From the NCBI RefSeq assembly GCF_003008575.1, contig NZ_CP027667.1:996501-1060500 (forward strand): a stretch of 64,000 bases of DNA, given 5' to 3'. The notes under the pieces are model-generated. The model saw nothing but the letters and a program-made list of their open reading frames with translations. It searched no databases and was not told where the DNA came from. The DNA is from Melaminivora suipulveris. GTDB lineage: Bacteria > Pseudomonadota > Gammaproteobacteria > Burkholderiales > Burkholderiaceae_C. Positions 23,358 to 34,284 of the stretch are shown here, piece by piece. Numbering within the stretch: the stretch's first letter is position 1; the number at the start of each line of letters is the position of its first letter. The position numbers and the translations under genes are program-made.

Positions 23358-24455
23358 ATGAAGAGCCTGAACATTGCCTATATGCCGGCGCTGGACCACC
23401 TGCGCCTGCTGGCGGCGCTGCTGGTGTTCGCCTTCCATCTGTTTCACTTCTACTACGGGCAATGGCAGCCCGCGCCCTATGCGGCAGCGTTCGGGCTGAT
23501 CACCGAGGGGCACACCGGCGTGGCGCTGTTCTTCGTGCTGTCGGGCTTTTTGTTCATGTGCATCGGTCTGCAGGCCGGCGAGATCCGCTACGCGGCGTTT
23601 GTGCGCAATCGCTTCCTGCGCATTTTTCCGCTGTTCCTGTTCTTCTTTTTCATCGCGATTTCAGTCGGGCGCGACGAGTTTCGCGCGGCCGACGTGCTGT
23701 ACGTCTTCTTTTCCAACCTGGGGCAGGCGCCGACGTCCGCCTCGTTCATCACCGGAGCGGCCTGGACGATCTCGGTGGAGTTCACCTTCTATTTGATCTT
23801 CCCGTTCCTGGCGCGCTTCGTGCGCGCGGAGGGCGCCGCGTACCTGTTGCGCCTGATCGCGCTGCTGGCCCTGGTCAAGCTGGCGGCCTACGGGGTGTCG
23901 GAGCGGCCGACCCACATGCTTTACTCGACCCTGGTGGGCCGGCTGGACCAGTTCCTGTGGGGCATGCTGGCGGCGGTGCTGTGGACGCAGCGGCGCGCGT
24001 GGTTCGAGCGGCATGGGCGCGTGCTGCTGGCGCTGGCGGTGCTGGCGGTCTGGGCCGCCACCACCTGGCAGGCACGATACGCGAGCTACTTCCTGCCCGA
24101 GCCACGCCAGCCGGCGTGGGTGGTCTGGGGCACGGTGGAGGCGCTCGCCTGGGCGGCACTGGTGCTGGGATACATCAGCGCGCGCATCGCCTGGCCGGCA
24201 CCGATGGCACGCGCGCTGGAGCACGCGGGGGCGTGGAGCTATTCGTTCTACCTCTGGCACGGGCTGCTGCTGTACACGGCGCAGCGCTTTGTGGGCGTGT
24301 GGACCCCGTTCGGATCGGTCATGGCGAATGCGCTGGCCAACTTCGCGCTGCTGCTGCCGGTGACGCTGGCGCTGGCAGGGCTGTCCTACGCGACCATCGA
24401 GCGGCCGTTTCTGCGGCTGCGCGGGCGCTACCAAGGCGCGAGCGCGCCGCGCTGA
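23358..24455 (+). CDS. Acyltransferase-3 family membrane protein
   Basis: A 365-residue polytopic protein. It has ALDHLRLLAALLVFAFHLFH with the R…H pair of acyltransferase-3, GHTGVALFFVLSGFLF near 52-67, RNRFLRIFPLF, AAWTISVEFTFYLIFPF near 136-152, and YSFYLWHGLLL near 300. About ten hydrophobic segments and no SGNH domain. It likely O-acetylates or succinylates the glycan made by this cluster. The ATG at 23358 overlaps none of the previous gene. It ends the plus-strand cluster, converging on the gene at 24494 with 38 bases between. Confidence 0.88.
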   Translation: MKSLNIAYMPALDHLRLLAALLVFAFHLFHFYYGQWQPAPYAAAFGLITEGHTGVALFFVLSGFLFMCIGLQAGEIRYAAFVRNRFLRIFPLFLFFFFIAISVGRDEFRAADVLYVFFSNLGQAPTSASFITGAAWTISVEFTFYLIFPFLARFVRAEGAAYLLRLIALLALVKLAAYGVSERPTHMLYSTLVGRLDQFLWGMLAAVLWTQRRAWFERHGRVLLALAVLAVWAATTWQARYASYFLPEPRQPAWVVWGTVEALAWAALVLGYISARIAWPAPMARALEHAGAWSYSFYLWHGLLLYTAQRFVGVWTPFGSVMANALANFALLLPVTLALAGLSYATIERPFLRLRGRYQGASAPR

Positions 24456-24493
24456 AGCCGCATCAGGATGGCCTGTCTGGCCGGCGGTGCCGG

Positions 24494-25657
24494 TCAGGCC
24501 GGCCCGCAGGCGACGCGCTCGTACACCTGCACCGTGGCCTGAATGCAGCGCGCCCAACTGAACTGGCTTGCACGCACCAGGCCGGCGCGGCGCGCCAGTT
24601 CGCGCCATTGCCGGTCTTGCAGGGCACGCGCCAGCACCTCGGCCAATGCTGCGCTGTCGTGGGGCTCGAACAAAAGTGCGGCGTCGCCCGCCACCTCCGG
24701 CAGCGACGAGGCATGGGAAGTGACGACCGGCGTTCCGGAGGCCATGGCTTCGAGGACCGGCAGGCCGAACCCTTCGTACAAAGAGGGGTAGACGAACAGC
24801 AGAGCGCCGGCGTAGAGCGCAGGCAGGTCGGCCTGCGGGACGTAGCGCAGGTAACGCAGCCACCCGGCGCTGGCGGCCTGCTGCATGCGCGCGTGGGTGT
24901 GCTCGGAATTCCAGCCAGGGCTGCCGGCCATGACCAGCGGGTGGTGGCGGCGCAACTGTTCAGGCAGCGCCGCATAGGCGTCGAGCAGACGGTCGAGGTT
25001 CTTGCGTGGCTCCACCGTGCCGACGTAGAGGCTGTAGCTGTGCGGTTTCAGCTCCAAGCGCTGGAGCACCGGCTCCAGTTCGGCTTTCTCGCGCGGACGA
25101 AATTGCGGATTCACCCCCAGCAAGGTGGCGGTGACGCGCTCAGGCGGATAACCCAGATGCGTGACGAGGTCGCGGCGCGCCGACTCGGAGACCGTGATGA
25201 CGTGCGTGGCGCGGCGCAGGCTGTCGGGGAGCATGCGACGCATGTAGTCGATGCGCGCGGGCGGGTGAAAATGCGGATGGATGTGGTGCGACAGGTCATG
25301 AACCGTGGTCACGCTGCGGCCGGCGAAAGGCGGCAGAAAAAAATTGGGCGAGTGGAACAGGGCGTCACTCTGCCCGCGCAGGCGCAGGCGCTCCAGCGCC
25401 GGCATGAGGACCCCATAGGCGCGCACGGCGAGGCGGCTGGCGGCCAGCGTGCTGCGCAGGTCGGGGCGGCCGTCGGGCACCACACGCTCGGCTCCCAGCA
25501 GCGACTCTCGCCCCAGCCAGCGACCGCGGGAAAAAAACCGCATCCGCCCGATGCCGGGGTGCTCTGGCAGCCCCCGTGCAAGCTCGTAGGCGTAGCGCCC
25601 GACTCCCGTGAGGGGCGCGGCGATGCTGTCCGCGCCCAGGATCAGATCGACGCCCAT
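24494..25657 (-). CDS. GT4-type glycosyltransferase
   Basis: A 387-residue protein resembling the mannosyltransferase-like GT4 enzymes that open [20 protein letters not shown] and carry [53 protein letters not shown] and [21 protein letters not shown] with the catalytic-site E…E pair. It is the last gene of the minus-strand group with manC, which points to GDP-mannose as donor; this is inference from context. Confidence 0.88.
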   Translation of the reverse strand: MGVDLILGADSIAAPLTGVGRYAYELARGLPEHPGIGRMRFFSRGRWLGRESLLGAERVVPDGRPDLRSTLAASRLAVRAYGVLMPALERLRLRGQSDALFHSPNFFLPPFAGRSVTTVHDLSHHIHPHFHPPARIDYMRRMLPDSLRRATHVITVSESARRDLVTHLGYPPERVTATLLGVNPQFRPREKAELEPVLQRLELKPHSYSLYVGTVEPRKNLDRLLDAYAALPEQLRRHHPLVMAGSPGWNSEHTHARMQQAASAGWLRYLRYVPQADLPALYAGALLFVYPSLYEGFGLPVLEAMASGTPVVTSHASSLPEVAGDAALLFEPHDSAALAEVLARALQDRQWRELARRAGLVRASQFSWARCIQATVQVYERVACGPA

Positions 25658-25666
25658 TCAGCGCGC

Positions 25667-27127
25667 TCAGATGGCGGTTGCTGCTGCGCGGCCGTAGGTA
25701 TCTTCGAAGCGCACGATGTCGTCCTCGCCCAGGTAGCTGCCGGATTGCACTTCGATGATCTCCAGCGGCACCTTGCCCGGATTGGCCAGGCGATGCACGT
25801 GCCCCAGCGGGATGTAAGTGGACTCGTTCTCGCCCAGCAGGAAGGTGCGTTCGCCGTTGGTGACCTGTGCCGTGCCGCGGACCACGATCCAGTGCTCTGC
25901 CCGGTGATGGTGCATCTGCAGGCTGAGCGAAGCCCCCGGATGGACGACGATGCGCTTGACCTGAAAGCGCTCGCCCTGATCGATGCTGTCGTACCAGCCC
26001 CAGGGACGATGCACCTTGCGGTGCGTCGACGCCAGGCTGCGCTGCTGGGCCTTGAGCTCGGCGACGATTTTCTTGACGTCCTGCGTTCTGCGCTTGTCGG
26101 CCACCAGCACCGCATCGGGTGTCTGGACCACGACGATGTTGTCCACGCCGACGGTGGCCACCAGACAGCTCTCCGAAAACAGCAGACTGTCGTGCGTATC
26201 CACGGCCAGCGTCTGCCCGGTGTGTGCATTGCCGTCCTGGTCGCGCGGCAGCACGTCCCACAGGGCATCCCAGGCGCCCAGGTCGGACCAGCCGGCGTCC
26301 AGCGGCACCACGCGGGCGGGAATGCCCAGCGATTCGTTGCCCGGCAGATGCTCCATGACTGCATAGTCGATCGAATCGGCCGGGCACGCGGCGAACGATT
26401 CGCCATGCGGGCGGATGAAATCCAGGTCGCGGTCGCTGTGCTCGACGGCGGCCTGGCACGCTTGCAGCATGGCCGGCTGCAGCGCGGCCATGGCCTTGAG
26501 CCACTGGTCCGCACGCACCATGAACAGCCCGCTGTTCCACAGATGGGCACCCCCTTCGAGGTAGCTGCGGGCCAGTTCCAGGCTGGGTTTTTCGGCGAAG
26601 CTGCGGATGGCGAAGGCGGCGCCGCCGGCGACGGGCTCGGCCTTCTGGATGTAGCCATAACCCGTCTCGGGGCGATCGGCGACGATGCCGAAGGTCACCA
26701 TGGCGCCCTCGCCGGCCAGCCGCCAGGCGACCTCCGCCGCCGCGTGCAGGCGAGCGGGCTGGTTCATCACATGGTCGGCCGGCATGGCCAGCAGCACGGA
26801 CTGTGGATCGGCGGCCAGCGCGGCAAGGGTCAACGCGGGCGCCGTGTTGCGCCCCACCGGCTCCAGAATCAGACGCGCGTCGGCGATGCCAGCCTCGCGC
26901 AGTTGCTGCGCTGCAAGAAAGCGATGCTCATGGTTGCATACCACGATGGGCGCAGCCCGCGGAATGTGCGCGGCCATGCCGTCCAGGCGCCGTGCGGTGT
27001 CCTGGAGCATGGAAACGCCGTCGCCGCCCAGCGCCAGAAACTGCTTGGGGTAGGTTTCGCGCGACAGCGGCCATAGCCGCGTGCCCGAGCCGCCGCACAA
27101 GATCACGGGAAGCAATGCAGACATCAT
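25667..27127 (-). CDS. manC: Mannose-1-phosphate guanylyltransferase / mannose-6-phosphate isomerase
   Basis: A 486-residue bifunctional type II enzyme (ManC/AlgA/CpsB). The N-terminal nucleotidyltransferase has ILCGGSGTRLWPLSR at 9-23, YPKQFL, the MPADHV motif, and FAEKPSLELA. The C-terminal cupin (about 370-475) has RPWGWYDSID, VHPGASLSLQMHHHRAEHWI and NESTYIPLGHVHRL with metal-binding His and Glu. It makes GDP-mannose and interconverts fructose-6-P and mannose-6-P, supplying donors to the glycan cluster. It starts in an ATGA overlap with the DUF2304 gene. Confidence 0.95.
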   Translation of the reverse strand: MMSALLPVILCGGSGTRLWPLSRETYPKQFLALGGDGVSMLQDTARRLDGMAAHIPRAAPIVVCNHEHRFLAAQQLREAGIADARLILEPVGRNTAPALTLAALAADPQSVLLAMPADHVMNQPARLHAAAEVAWRLAGEGAMVTFGIVADRPETGYGYIQKAEPVAGGAAFAIRSFAEKPSLELARSYLEGGAHLWNSGLFMVRADQWLKAMAALQPAMLQACQAAVEHSDRDLDFIRPHGESFAACPADSIDYAVMEHLPGNESLGIPARVVPLDAGWSDLGAWDALWDVLPRDQDGNAHTGQTLAVDTHDSLLFSESCLVATVGVDNIVVVQTPDAVLVADKRRTQDVKKIVAELKAQQRSLASTHRKVHRPWGWYDSIDQGERFQVKRIVVHPGASLSLQMHHHRAEHWIVVRGTAQVTNGERTFLLGENESTYIPLGHVHRLANPGKVPLEIIEVQSGSYLGEDDIVRFEDTYGRAAATAI

Positions 27128-27492
27128 GAAGAAGGGAAATCAGGGGCGCCCGCGCGCAGGCTTTCGCAGTCGGCCTCGAGCATTGCAAGACGCTGGTTCA
27201 GACGGCGCACGTCGCGCTCGATGCGTGTGTTGACCATGTCGGCGTGCAGTGCCTTGACGACCAGCACCATGCAGGCCAGCAACAGCAGCAGGGCGGGTGG
27301 ATAGCCGAAGCCCGTCCAGCGCGCCAGGAGGTCGATCAGCCCTGGCCAAAGCCCCAGTACAGCGGCTGCGCAGGCCACGAGTACCCAGAACAGCCCGTGC
27401 ATCAGGTACAGATGGTCGCGCCGGATCAGGTACAGGATCAGCAACGCCAGCCCGATACCGAGCAAGGTCGTGGTGGTTTGCAGCGAAGCCAT
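27124..27492 (-). CDS. DUF2304 membrane protein
   Basis: A 122-residue protein with three hydrophobic helices (LLGIGLALLILYLI, LFWVLVACAAAVLGLW, ALLLLLACMVLVVKALHAD) and a C-terminal coiled coil (IERDVRRLNQRLAMLEADCE). DUF2304 proteins are small membrane partners often encoded beside polyprenyl-linked glycosyltransferases; function unknown. The frame is open further upstream, but the protein-like pattern begins at the ATG at 27492. The stop overlaps the manC start. Confidence 0.78.
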   Translation of the reverse strand: MASLQTTTTLLGIGLALLILYLIRRDHLYLMHGLFWVLVACAAAVLGLWPGLIDLLARWTGFGYPPALLLLLACMVLVVKALHADMVNTRIERDVRRLNQRLAMLEADCESLRAGAPDFPSS

Positions 27493-27707
27493 CGGCGCTT
27501 GTGCCAGTCGAAAGGTGGAGCAGGAGGATGCGGGACAAGCACAGCGCGCAGCGCCGTCCAGAGACAAAAAACGGAAGGGAGAGACGAGGCAGTCGGCGTT
27601 CAGCCGAATTCCTGCCACGGCTTCGCTGCGGATTGTAAGACGCTGCATTGACGACAAGACCGGGGAGCGGACTGCGTGGCGCCGGAGGGTCGCCCGTTCG
27701 TGCAGCC
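27493..27707. other. Spacer between two minus-strand membrane protein genes
   Basis: 215 bases with no frame of protein-like quality, no clear terminator and no strong promoter. The genes on either side may still be on one transcript. Confidence 0.4.
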
Positions 27708-29057
27708 TCAGCACCCGAGCAAAGCCGGCGGCCGCACCACCGACAGCACACTCACGATGGTCGCCAGACCGACCCCCGTCCATGCCGCCCACGCGGGACG
27801 CAGCCACTGCAGCGCACGAACCAGCCCGACACCCGCCACGGGCGCCGCAAACAGGACGCCATAGTTCACCAGGCGCAAGAACCAGTTCGTATCCAGTGCC
27901 CAGAACGATCCGGCGAGTGCCGCCACGGCCATGGATGCAACGGCAGCCAAGGCCTGGGCCAGAAAGGACCATGCCGGAGGAGCCTGAGCGCGGCGCTGCG
28001 CATCGCGCAGCAACTGCACGGAACCCGCAATGAACAGGGCCATGAACAGTACGTTGCCCCCCTGAAACAAAGCGAAGCGCCAGACCGACCCACCATAAGG
28101 CTGCCAAGCCGCCGGGGGCAACAACCATGCCTGCACGGCAAGAGCCACGCACGCTCCAGACATCAGCCCCAAGCCCGCGGCTCGCCCGTGGCGACGCAAT
28201 TGCCGAGCCGCAGTCCGAAGACGGGCGGGGCCCGGATATCGTCTGCGCCAGAGCATCGTCAATATCGCGCCTGCCGACAGCGATGCGGCGACCCAGTAGG
28301 GCGCCAGCGCCAACAGTTGCGGCAGGTGGTTGTCGCGCAGATCGACCAGCATCCGCTGGTAGGGGCCGCCAGGCCATGCGTAAGGACCCAGCGAAGCCAC
28401 CAGAGCGGCCAGCACCGCGGCGGAGCGCCTCGACCAGGGCCGGCCTTCGACCCGGCTGGCCAGTACAAGAAAGGCGCAGATGTACAGCAGGATGAAATGG
28501 CTCAGGATGTGCGTGAACGCCGCCATGGCCAGGAGGGCGAAGAAGGCCCATCCGCCCTGCCCCCGCAGCCAAAGCCAGCAGGACAGCGCTCCGGCGAACA
28601 CCAGCAGCTGCCCCCATTGCTGGGGCCGGGCTTCCAGCAGGGGGGCCCAGAAATAGCTGGTCAGTGCCAGGGCCGCCCATGTCGACGCCGACGTCCGCAG
28701 TCCCATGCGCCGATAGCCCCACAGCAGAACCTGGACCGCCACAAAGACTCCGGCCACGCCCATCCATTCAAGGGCCTGTGGGTATGTCGCTTGTGTCTGC
28801 AACGCTACTGCGCGCAAGGTGTGGACGAAGGCCGGGCCTGACACCGGCCAGTCCACCCCTTGGTCGATCTGCCGGGCGATGGCGCTCCAGTTCAACTCAT
28901 CGTTCTGGCACCGGGGATAGCCTGCAGCCCGGCGCAGCGCCAGCGCGAGCAACGCCAGCAGGAACGCGAACCCCATGCGCGCACCGGCACCCGACAGCAG
29001 TGCAGAACTTCCCAGCCGTTCGCGCATTTCCATGATTGCTCTTGGCGGCTTGCTCAT
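27708..29057 (-). CDS. Polytopic membrane protein, GT-C-like (possible glycosyltransferase)
   Basis: About 449 residues and roughly twelve hydrophobic segments. Near the N-terminus is a loop with YPRCQNDELNWSAIARQID, an acidic D-E pair in the first periplasmic loop as in GT-C (ArnT/PMT-like) transferases. Other recognisable pieces are TSYFWAPLLEARPQQWGQ and AFTHILSHFILLYI. I do not recognise the exact family. Start candidates are ATG at 29057 or 29033, the former with a modest AAGAG upstream. Its place with DUF2304 and manC suggests a sugar transferase using a polyprenyl-phosphate-sugar donor. Confidence 0.65.
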   Translation of the reverse strand: MSKPPRAIMEMRERLGSSALLSGAGARMGFAFLLALLALALRRAAGYPRCQNDELNWSAIARQIDQGVDWPVSGPAFVHTLRAVALQTQATYPQALEWMGVAGVFVAVQVLLWGYRRMGLRTSASTWAALALTSYFWAPLLEARPQQWGQLLVFAGALSCWLWLRGQGGWAFFALLAMAAFTHILSHFILLYICAFLVLASRVEGRPWSRRSAAVLAALVASLGPYAWPGGPYQRMLVDLRDNHLPQLLALAPYWVAASLSAGAILTMLWRRRYPGPARLRTAARQLRRHGRAAGLGLMSGACVALAVQAWLLPPAAWQPYGGSVWRFALFQGGNVLFMALFIAGSVQLLRDAQRRAQAPPAWSFLAQALAAVASMAVAALAGSFWALDTNWFLRLVNYGVLFAAPVAGVGLVRALQWLRPAWAAWTGVGLATIVSVLSVVRPPALLGC

Positions 29058-29183
29058 TCTCGACAGCTCTTGCAGGCCATTCGCGATTACACCATCACGA
29101 ACGCGGCGCGGCGAAGCACGCAAGAGCTCTGCTTCGTACGGCTCCGAGGCGCAGCACCGGACCCGGAAGCTCCAGGCAGCGGC

Positions 29184-29212
29184 CTTGAAAACTCCGTGAA
29201 TGCCCTTATCAT
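29184..29212 (+). promoter_or_regulatory. groESL promoter (sigma-32/sigma-70 like)
   Basis: CTTGAAA (29184-29190) is the heat-shock -35 consensus; TATCAT (29207-29212) is a -10-like hexamer 16 bases further on. The 3' end of the promoter touches the CIRCE operator. Confidence 0.65.
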
Positions 29213-29238
29213 TAGCACTCGAAGCAGATGAGTGCTAA
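29212..29238 (+). promoter_or_regulatory. CIRCE operator (HrcA binding site)
   Basis: TTAGCACTC, nine bases, GAGTGCTAA: a perfect match to the CIRCE inverted repeat. HrcA represses chaperonin operons through this site and is itself folded by GroEL. With a sigma-32-like -35 just upstream, groESL is probably under both controls, as known in other betaproteobacteria. hrcA is not in the window. Confidence 0.96.
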
Positions 29239-29334
29239 CAACACCGCCTGCCGAAACCCAAAGCGCCCGCCTTTCGTAGCGGGCGCCTTGTTTGACCCGC
29301 ACCGCAACCCTTTTTTTGTTCACAGGAGAGAGCC

Positions 29335-29625
29335 ATGAATCTTCGCCCCCTGCACGATCGCGTGATCGTCAAGCGTATCGAGAGCGAGACCACCACCGCT
29401 TCGGGCATCGTGATCCCCGACAACGCTGCCGAGAAGCCCGATCAGGGTGAAGTGATTGCCGTCGGCCCCGGCAAGTTCGACGAGGACGGCGACCGCATGG
29501 ACATGAGCGTCAAGGTCGGCGACCGCGTGCTGTTTGGCAAGTACAGCGGCCAGACCGTCAAGGTCAATGGCGACGAGCTGCTGGTCATGAAGGAAGACGA
29601 CCTGTTCGCAGTCGTCGAGAAGTAA
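29335..29625 (+). CDS. groES: Co-chaperonin GroES
   Basis: A 96-residue protein, normal length, that caps the GroEL ring. It opens [20 protein letters not shown], with the mobile loop [11 protein letters not shown] around 22-34 and the C-terminal [23 protein letters not shown] precedes the ATG. It lies 95 bases after the CIRCE element and 125 before groEL, in the standard order. Confidence 0.98.
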   Translation: MNLRPLHDRVIVKRIESETTTASGIVIPDNAAEKPDQGEVIAVGPGKFDEDGDRMDMSVKVGDRVLFGKYSGQTVKVNGDELLVMKEDDLFAVVEK

Positions 29626-29714
29626 GGATTCCTGCGGCTGGAGCGTTCGGCGCGTGGCGCCGGGCGCAAGAGCTGAAACCCAGATTCTTGTCGAGCCGGT
29701 CCCGTTCATGCTGA

Positions 29715-31397
<1,683 letters not shown>

Positions 31398-31448
31398 TGT
31401 CCTGACGAGTGGCCCGCACGGGCCGCTCGCCCTGCTCCATCCGGGCAC

Positions 31449-31488
31449 AAAAAAACCCCGCGCGTCGCAAGACCCGCGGGGTTTTTTC
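31449..31488 (+). terminator. Bidirectional terminator between groEL and pgi
   Basis: CCCCGCG and CGCGGGG stems, with an A run to the left and six T residues to the right. It serves groEL (+) and, from the other side, pgi (-). Confidence 0.88.
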
Positions 31489-31563
31489 TTGCTCCCTCTC
31501 CCGCCTGCAGGAGTGGATCGGGATGAGGGCAGCTGCTGCGCGCGCTGCGCCCGCTCTGCCCTC

Positions 31564-33189
31564 TCAGCGCAACTGTGCCAGTAACCCCGCCGTCGAGGCA
31601 TCCAGCCCTGTGCAATCGCCGCTGGCCAGGCGCGACTCCAGGCCCTGTGCCAGCACCTTGCCCAGTTCCACGCCCCACTGGTCGAAACTGTTGATGCCCC
31701 AGATTGCGCCGCATACGAACACCCGGTGCTCGTACAGCGCGATCAGCGCGCCCAGGGCTTCCGGCGTCAAGGCGTCCAGCAGCAGAAAGGTGCTCGGCCG
31801 GTTGCCGGCGAAGGCGCGGTGCGGGTTGTCCGGCGACGCCCTGCCCTGCATCAAGGCCTGCGCCTGCGCCAGCGCGTTGGCCAGCAGCCGCGGGTGCTGG
31901 CCGGGCAGGTCGCGCCCAGGGCGGCGCAGCGCGATGAACTCCACCGGAATCACATCCGGCCCCTGGTGGATCATCTGGAAGAAGGCATGTTGGCCGTTGG
32001 TGCCGGGCTCGCCCCAGACCACCGGAGCCGTGGCATAGGGCAGCGGCTCGCCGCTCGCGTCCACGCCCTTGCCGTTGCTCTCCATCTCCAGCTGCTGCAA
32101 ATACGCCGGCAGCCGGCGCAGGCCATGGCTGTAGGGCGCCACGCAACGGCTGGCAAAGCCGTGGAAGTTGCGGTACCACACGTCCAGAAGCGCCAGGCGC
32201 ACGGGCAGGTTGCGTTCAAGCGGCGCGCTGCGAAAGTGCTCGTCCATGGCGTGCGCGCCGGCCAGCAGCGCGCGAAAATTCTCCGCGCCGACGGCGATCG
32301 CGATCGGCAGGCCAATGGCCGACCACAGCGAGTAGCGCCCGCCCACCCAGTCCCAAAAGCCCAGCGTGGTCGTGATGCCGAATTGCGCGGCCGCCTCCAG
32401 GTTGGTCGTCAGCGCCCAGAAGTGGCGCGCCAGATCCTGCTGGCGGCCGCCCTGCGCCAGGAACCACGCACGCGCGGCCTGCGCGTTGGTCATGGTCTCG
32501 GCGGTGGTGAAGGTCTTGGAGGCGATCAGGAACAGCGTGTTTTCAGGTTGCAGCGTGCGCAGCAGGCTGCCCAGTTCCATGCCGTCGACGTTGCTGACGA
32601 AGTGCAGGCGTTTCGCGTGGAGGCGCAAATCGTCCAGCGCCTTCACCGCCATGGACGGGCCCAGGTCCGAGCCGCCGATGCCGATGTTGACGATGTCGGT
32701 GATGGCATCGTCCTGGCGCACCTGCTCGGCCAGGCCCAGCATGGCGTCCAGCGTGGCGTGCACTTCGCCTGCTGCTTGTACTATGAAATTTGTAGCTACC
32801 TGCGCTTGCTCCACGCCGACTGAGGCCGGATTTCGCAGCAACCAGTGCATGACCGCCCGCTGCTCGGTGTGGTTGATGGGCTGGCCGGCGAACAGCGCGT
32901 CGCGATGCGCCTCCACGCCGCATTCGCGCGCCAGTTGCAGCAGCAGGGCCTCGACATGCGCGTCGATCAGGCTCCTGGACAGATCGGCGTACACATGCGG
33001 CGCCTGCTGGCTGAAGTGCGCCACGCGCGCGGCGCCGCCGTCCTGGCCGGCAAAGGCGGCGCGCAGATCGAATGCGCAGCCCGCCTGGCGATGCTGCGCG
33101 ACCAGCAGGCCCCAGGCGCGCGTGCGGTCGCAGCGGGTGCGCGCATCGCGCCAGGGGCCGGGCGCGGGCGAGGCGTCCGGCCGGCTCAT
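31564..33189 (-). CDS. pgi: Glucose-6-phosphate isomerase
   Basis: A 541-residue enzyme interconverting glucose-6-P and fructose-6-P. Signature blocks: [62 protein letters not shown] with the catalytic Glu/His, and [13 protein letters not shown] with the catalytic Lys. Near residues 119-138 an unusual section ([20 protein letters not shown]) is encoded by a dispersed repeat lying in frame just before the conserved EVHATLD. Four-base overlap with tal upstream means translation is coupled. Confidence 0.96.
   Translation of the reverse strand: MSRPDASPAPGPWRDARTRCDRTRAWGLLVAQHRQAGCAFDLRAAFAGQDGGAARVAHFSQQAPHVYADLSRSLIDAHVEALLLQLARECGVEAHRDALFAGQPINHTEQRAVMHWLLRNPASVGVEQAQVATNFIVQAAGEVHATLDAMLGLAEQVRQDDAITDIVNIGIGGSDLGPSMAVKALDDLRLHAKRLHFVSNVDGMELGSLLRTLQPENTLFLIASKTFTTAETMTNAQAARAWFLAQGGRQQDLARHFWALTTNLEAAAQFGITTTLGFWDWVGGRYSLWSAIGLPIAIAVGAENFRALLAGAHAMDEHFRSAPLERNLPVRLALLDVWYRNFHGFASRCVAPYSHGLRRLPAYLQQLEMESNGKGVDASGEPLPYATAPVVWGEPGTNGQHAFFQMIHQGPDVIPVEFIALRRPGRDLPGQHPRLLANALAQAQALMQGRASPDNPHRAFAGNRPSTFLLLDALTPEALGALIALYEHRVFVCGAIWGINSFDQWGVELGKVLAQGLESRLASGDCTGLDASTAGLLAQLR
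32778..32836 (+). repeat. Dispersed ~55-bp repeat, copy 3, inside pgi
   Basis: tgtagctacctgcgcttgct, then ccacgccgactgaggccgga. It is read antisense by pgi and stays in frame with no stop, adding about 20 residues at a surface position before a conserved helix. Confidence 0.8.
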
Positions 33190-34151
33190 GCCGCGGCCTG
33201 GGCCTGCATGAGCTGCTCCAGCTTGGCCGCATCGGCGGCGAAGGCGCGGATGCCCTCGGCCAGCTTCTCGGTGGCCATGGCGTCCTGGTTCAGCGCGTAG
33301 CGGAAGGTCGGCTCGTCGTAGCGCACGGGCTCCAGTTGCAGCGACTGGGCCGCCTCAGGGTCGAGCGCGCGCTCGATGGGCGCATCGCTGGCGGCCAGTT
33401 GCGCCAGCAGTTCGGGCGAGATGGTCAGCAGGTCGCAGCCGGCCAGGGCGATGATCTGGCCGACGTTGCGAAAGCTCGCGCCCATGACTTCCGTGGCGAT
33501 GCCGAAGTGCTTGTAGTGCTGGTAGATGGCGCGCACGCTTTGCACGCCTGGATCGTTGGCACCGGCCATGGCGGCCTCATCCCAATTGCTGCCGGCCTGG
33601 CGCTTGTACCAGTCGTAGATGCGACCGACGAAGGGCGAAATGAGCTGCACTCTGGCCTGCCCGCAGGCCACGGCCTGGGCGAACGAGAACAGCAGCGTCA
33701 GGTTGGTGCGGATGCCGCGCTCCTGCAGGATGCGCGCGGCCTCGATGCCCTCCCAGGTGGCGGCGATCTTGATCAGCACGCGCTCCGGGTCCTGCCCTTC
33801 GGCGCGGTACAGCTGCACGATGCGCTCGGCGCGCGCCACGGTGGCCTGGGTGTCGAACGACAGGCGCGCGTCGACCTCGGTGGACACGCGGCCGGGGATC
33901 AGTTGCAGGATCTCGCAGCCGAAGCGCACGATGAGGCGGTCCATCAGCGCGTCGACGTCCTGGCCGCGCCCTGCCGCCACGCACTCCTGCAGCAGCGGTG
34001 CGTACTCGGGCTTTTGCACGGCTTTCAGGATCAGCGACGGATTGGTCGTCGCGTCCTGCGGCTGGAACTGGGCAAGCTGGCGAAAGTCGCCGGTGTCGGC
34101 CACCACGGTGGTGTACTGGCGCAGGGCTTCGAGCTGGTTCATCTGGCACAT
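33186..34151 (-). CDS. tal: Transaldolase
   Basis: A 321-residue pentose phosphate pathway enzyme. It opens [19 protein letters not shown], with [12 protein letters not shown] near 31-42, the Schiff-base lysine in [14 protein letters not shown] near 128, [12 protein letters not shown], and the phosphate-site region [11 protein letters not shown]. Length normal for the TalB type. It is first of the tal-pgi pair and divergent from zwf, with ~130 bases between. Confidence 0.96.
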   Translation of the reverse strand: MCQMNQLEALRQYTTVVADTGDFRQLAQFQPQDATTNPSLILKAVQKPEYAPLLQECVAAGRGQDVDALMDRLIVRFGCEILQLIPGRVSTEVDARLSFDTQATVARAERIVQLYRAEGQDPERVLIKIAATWEGIEAARILQERGIRTNLTLLFSFAQAVACGQARVQLISPFVGRIYDWYKRQAGSNWDEAAMAGANDPGVQSVRAIYQHYKHFGIATEVMGASFRNVGQIIALAGCDLLTISPELLAQLAASDAPIERALDPEAAQSLQLEPVRYDEPTFRYALNQDAMATEKLAEGIRAFAADAAKLEQLMQAQAAA

Positions 34152-34284
34152 CCCTCAAGTGATCGCAGGGCCGCCGCGCAGGGCCGGCCCAAGCATGAAA
34201 AAACGAGCGCCAGCAGTGTATGCGGCCCGCCTTGCGCGGCGCTGTCGGCCGGTGCCGCGCATGAAACTGGATAACATTTGGCGC
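34152..34284. promoter_or_regulatory. Divergent promoter region tal/zwf
   Basis: 133 bases shared by the tal and zwf promoters. HexR would be expected to act here by analogy with other proteobacteria, but I find no clear match to a HexR palindrome. ATG at 34261 is in frame with zwf and may be an alternative start. No confident -10/-35 pair was found. Confidence 0.35.

Noticed and set aside
23462..27076. A 1204-codon plus-strand frame across the acyltransferase, glycosyltransferase and manC
   Set aside because: It crosses three recognised genes in other frames and strand and has no recognisable domain.
34152..34284. HexR operator between tal and zwf
   Set aside because: No palindrome resembling known HexR sites could be found by eye.
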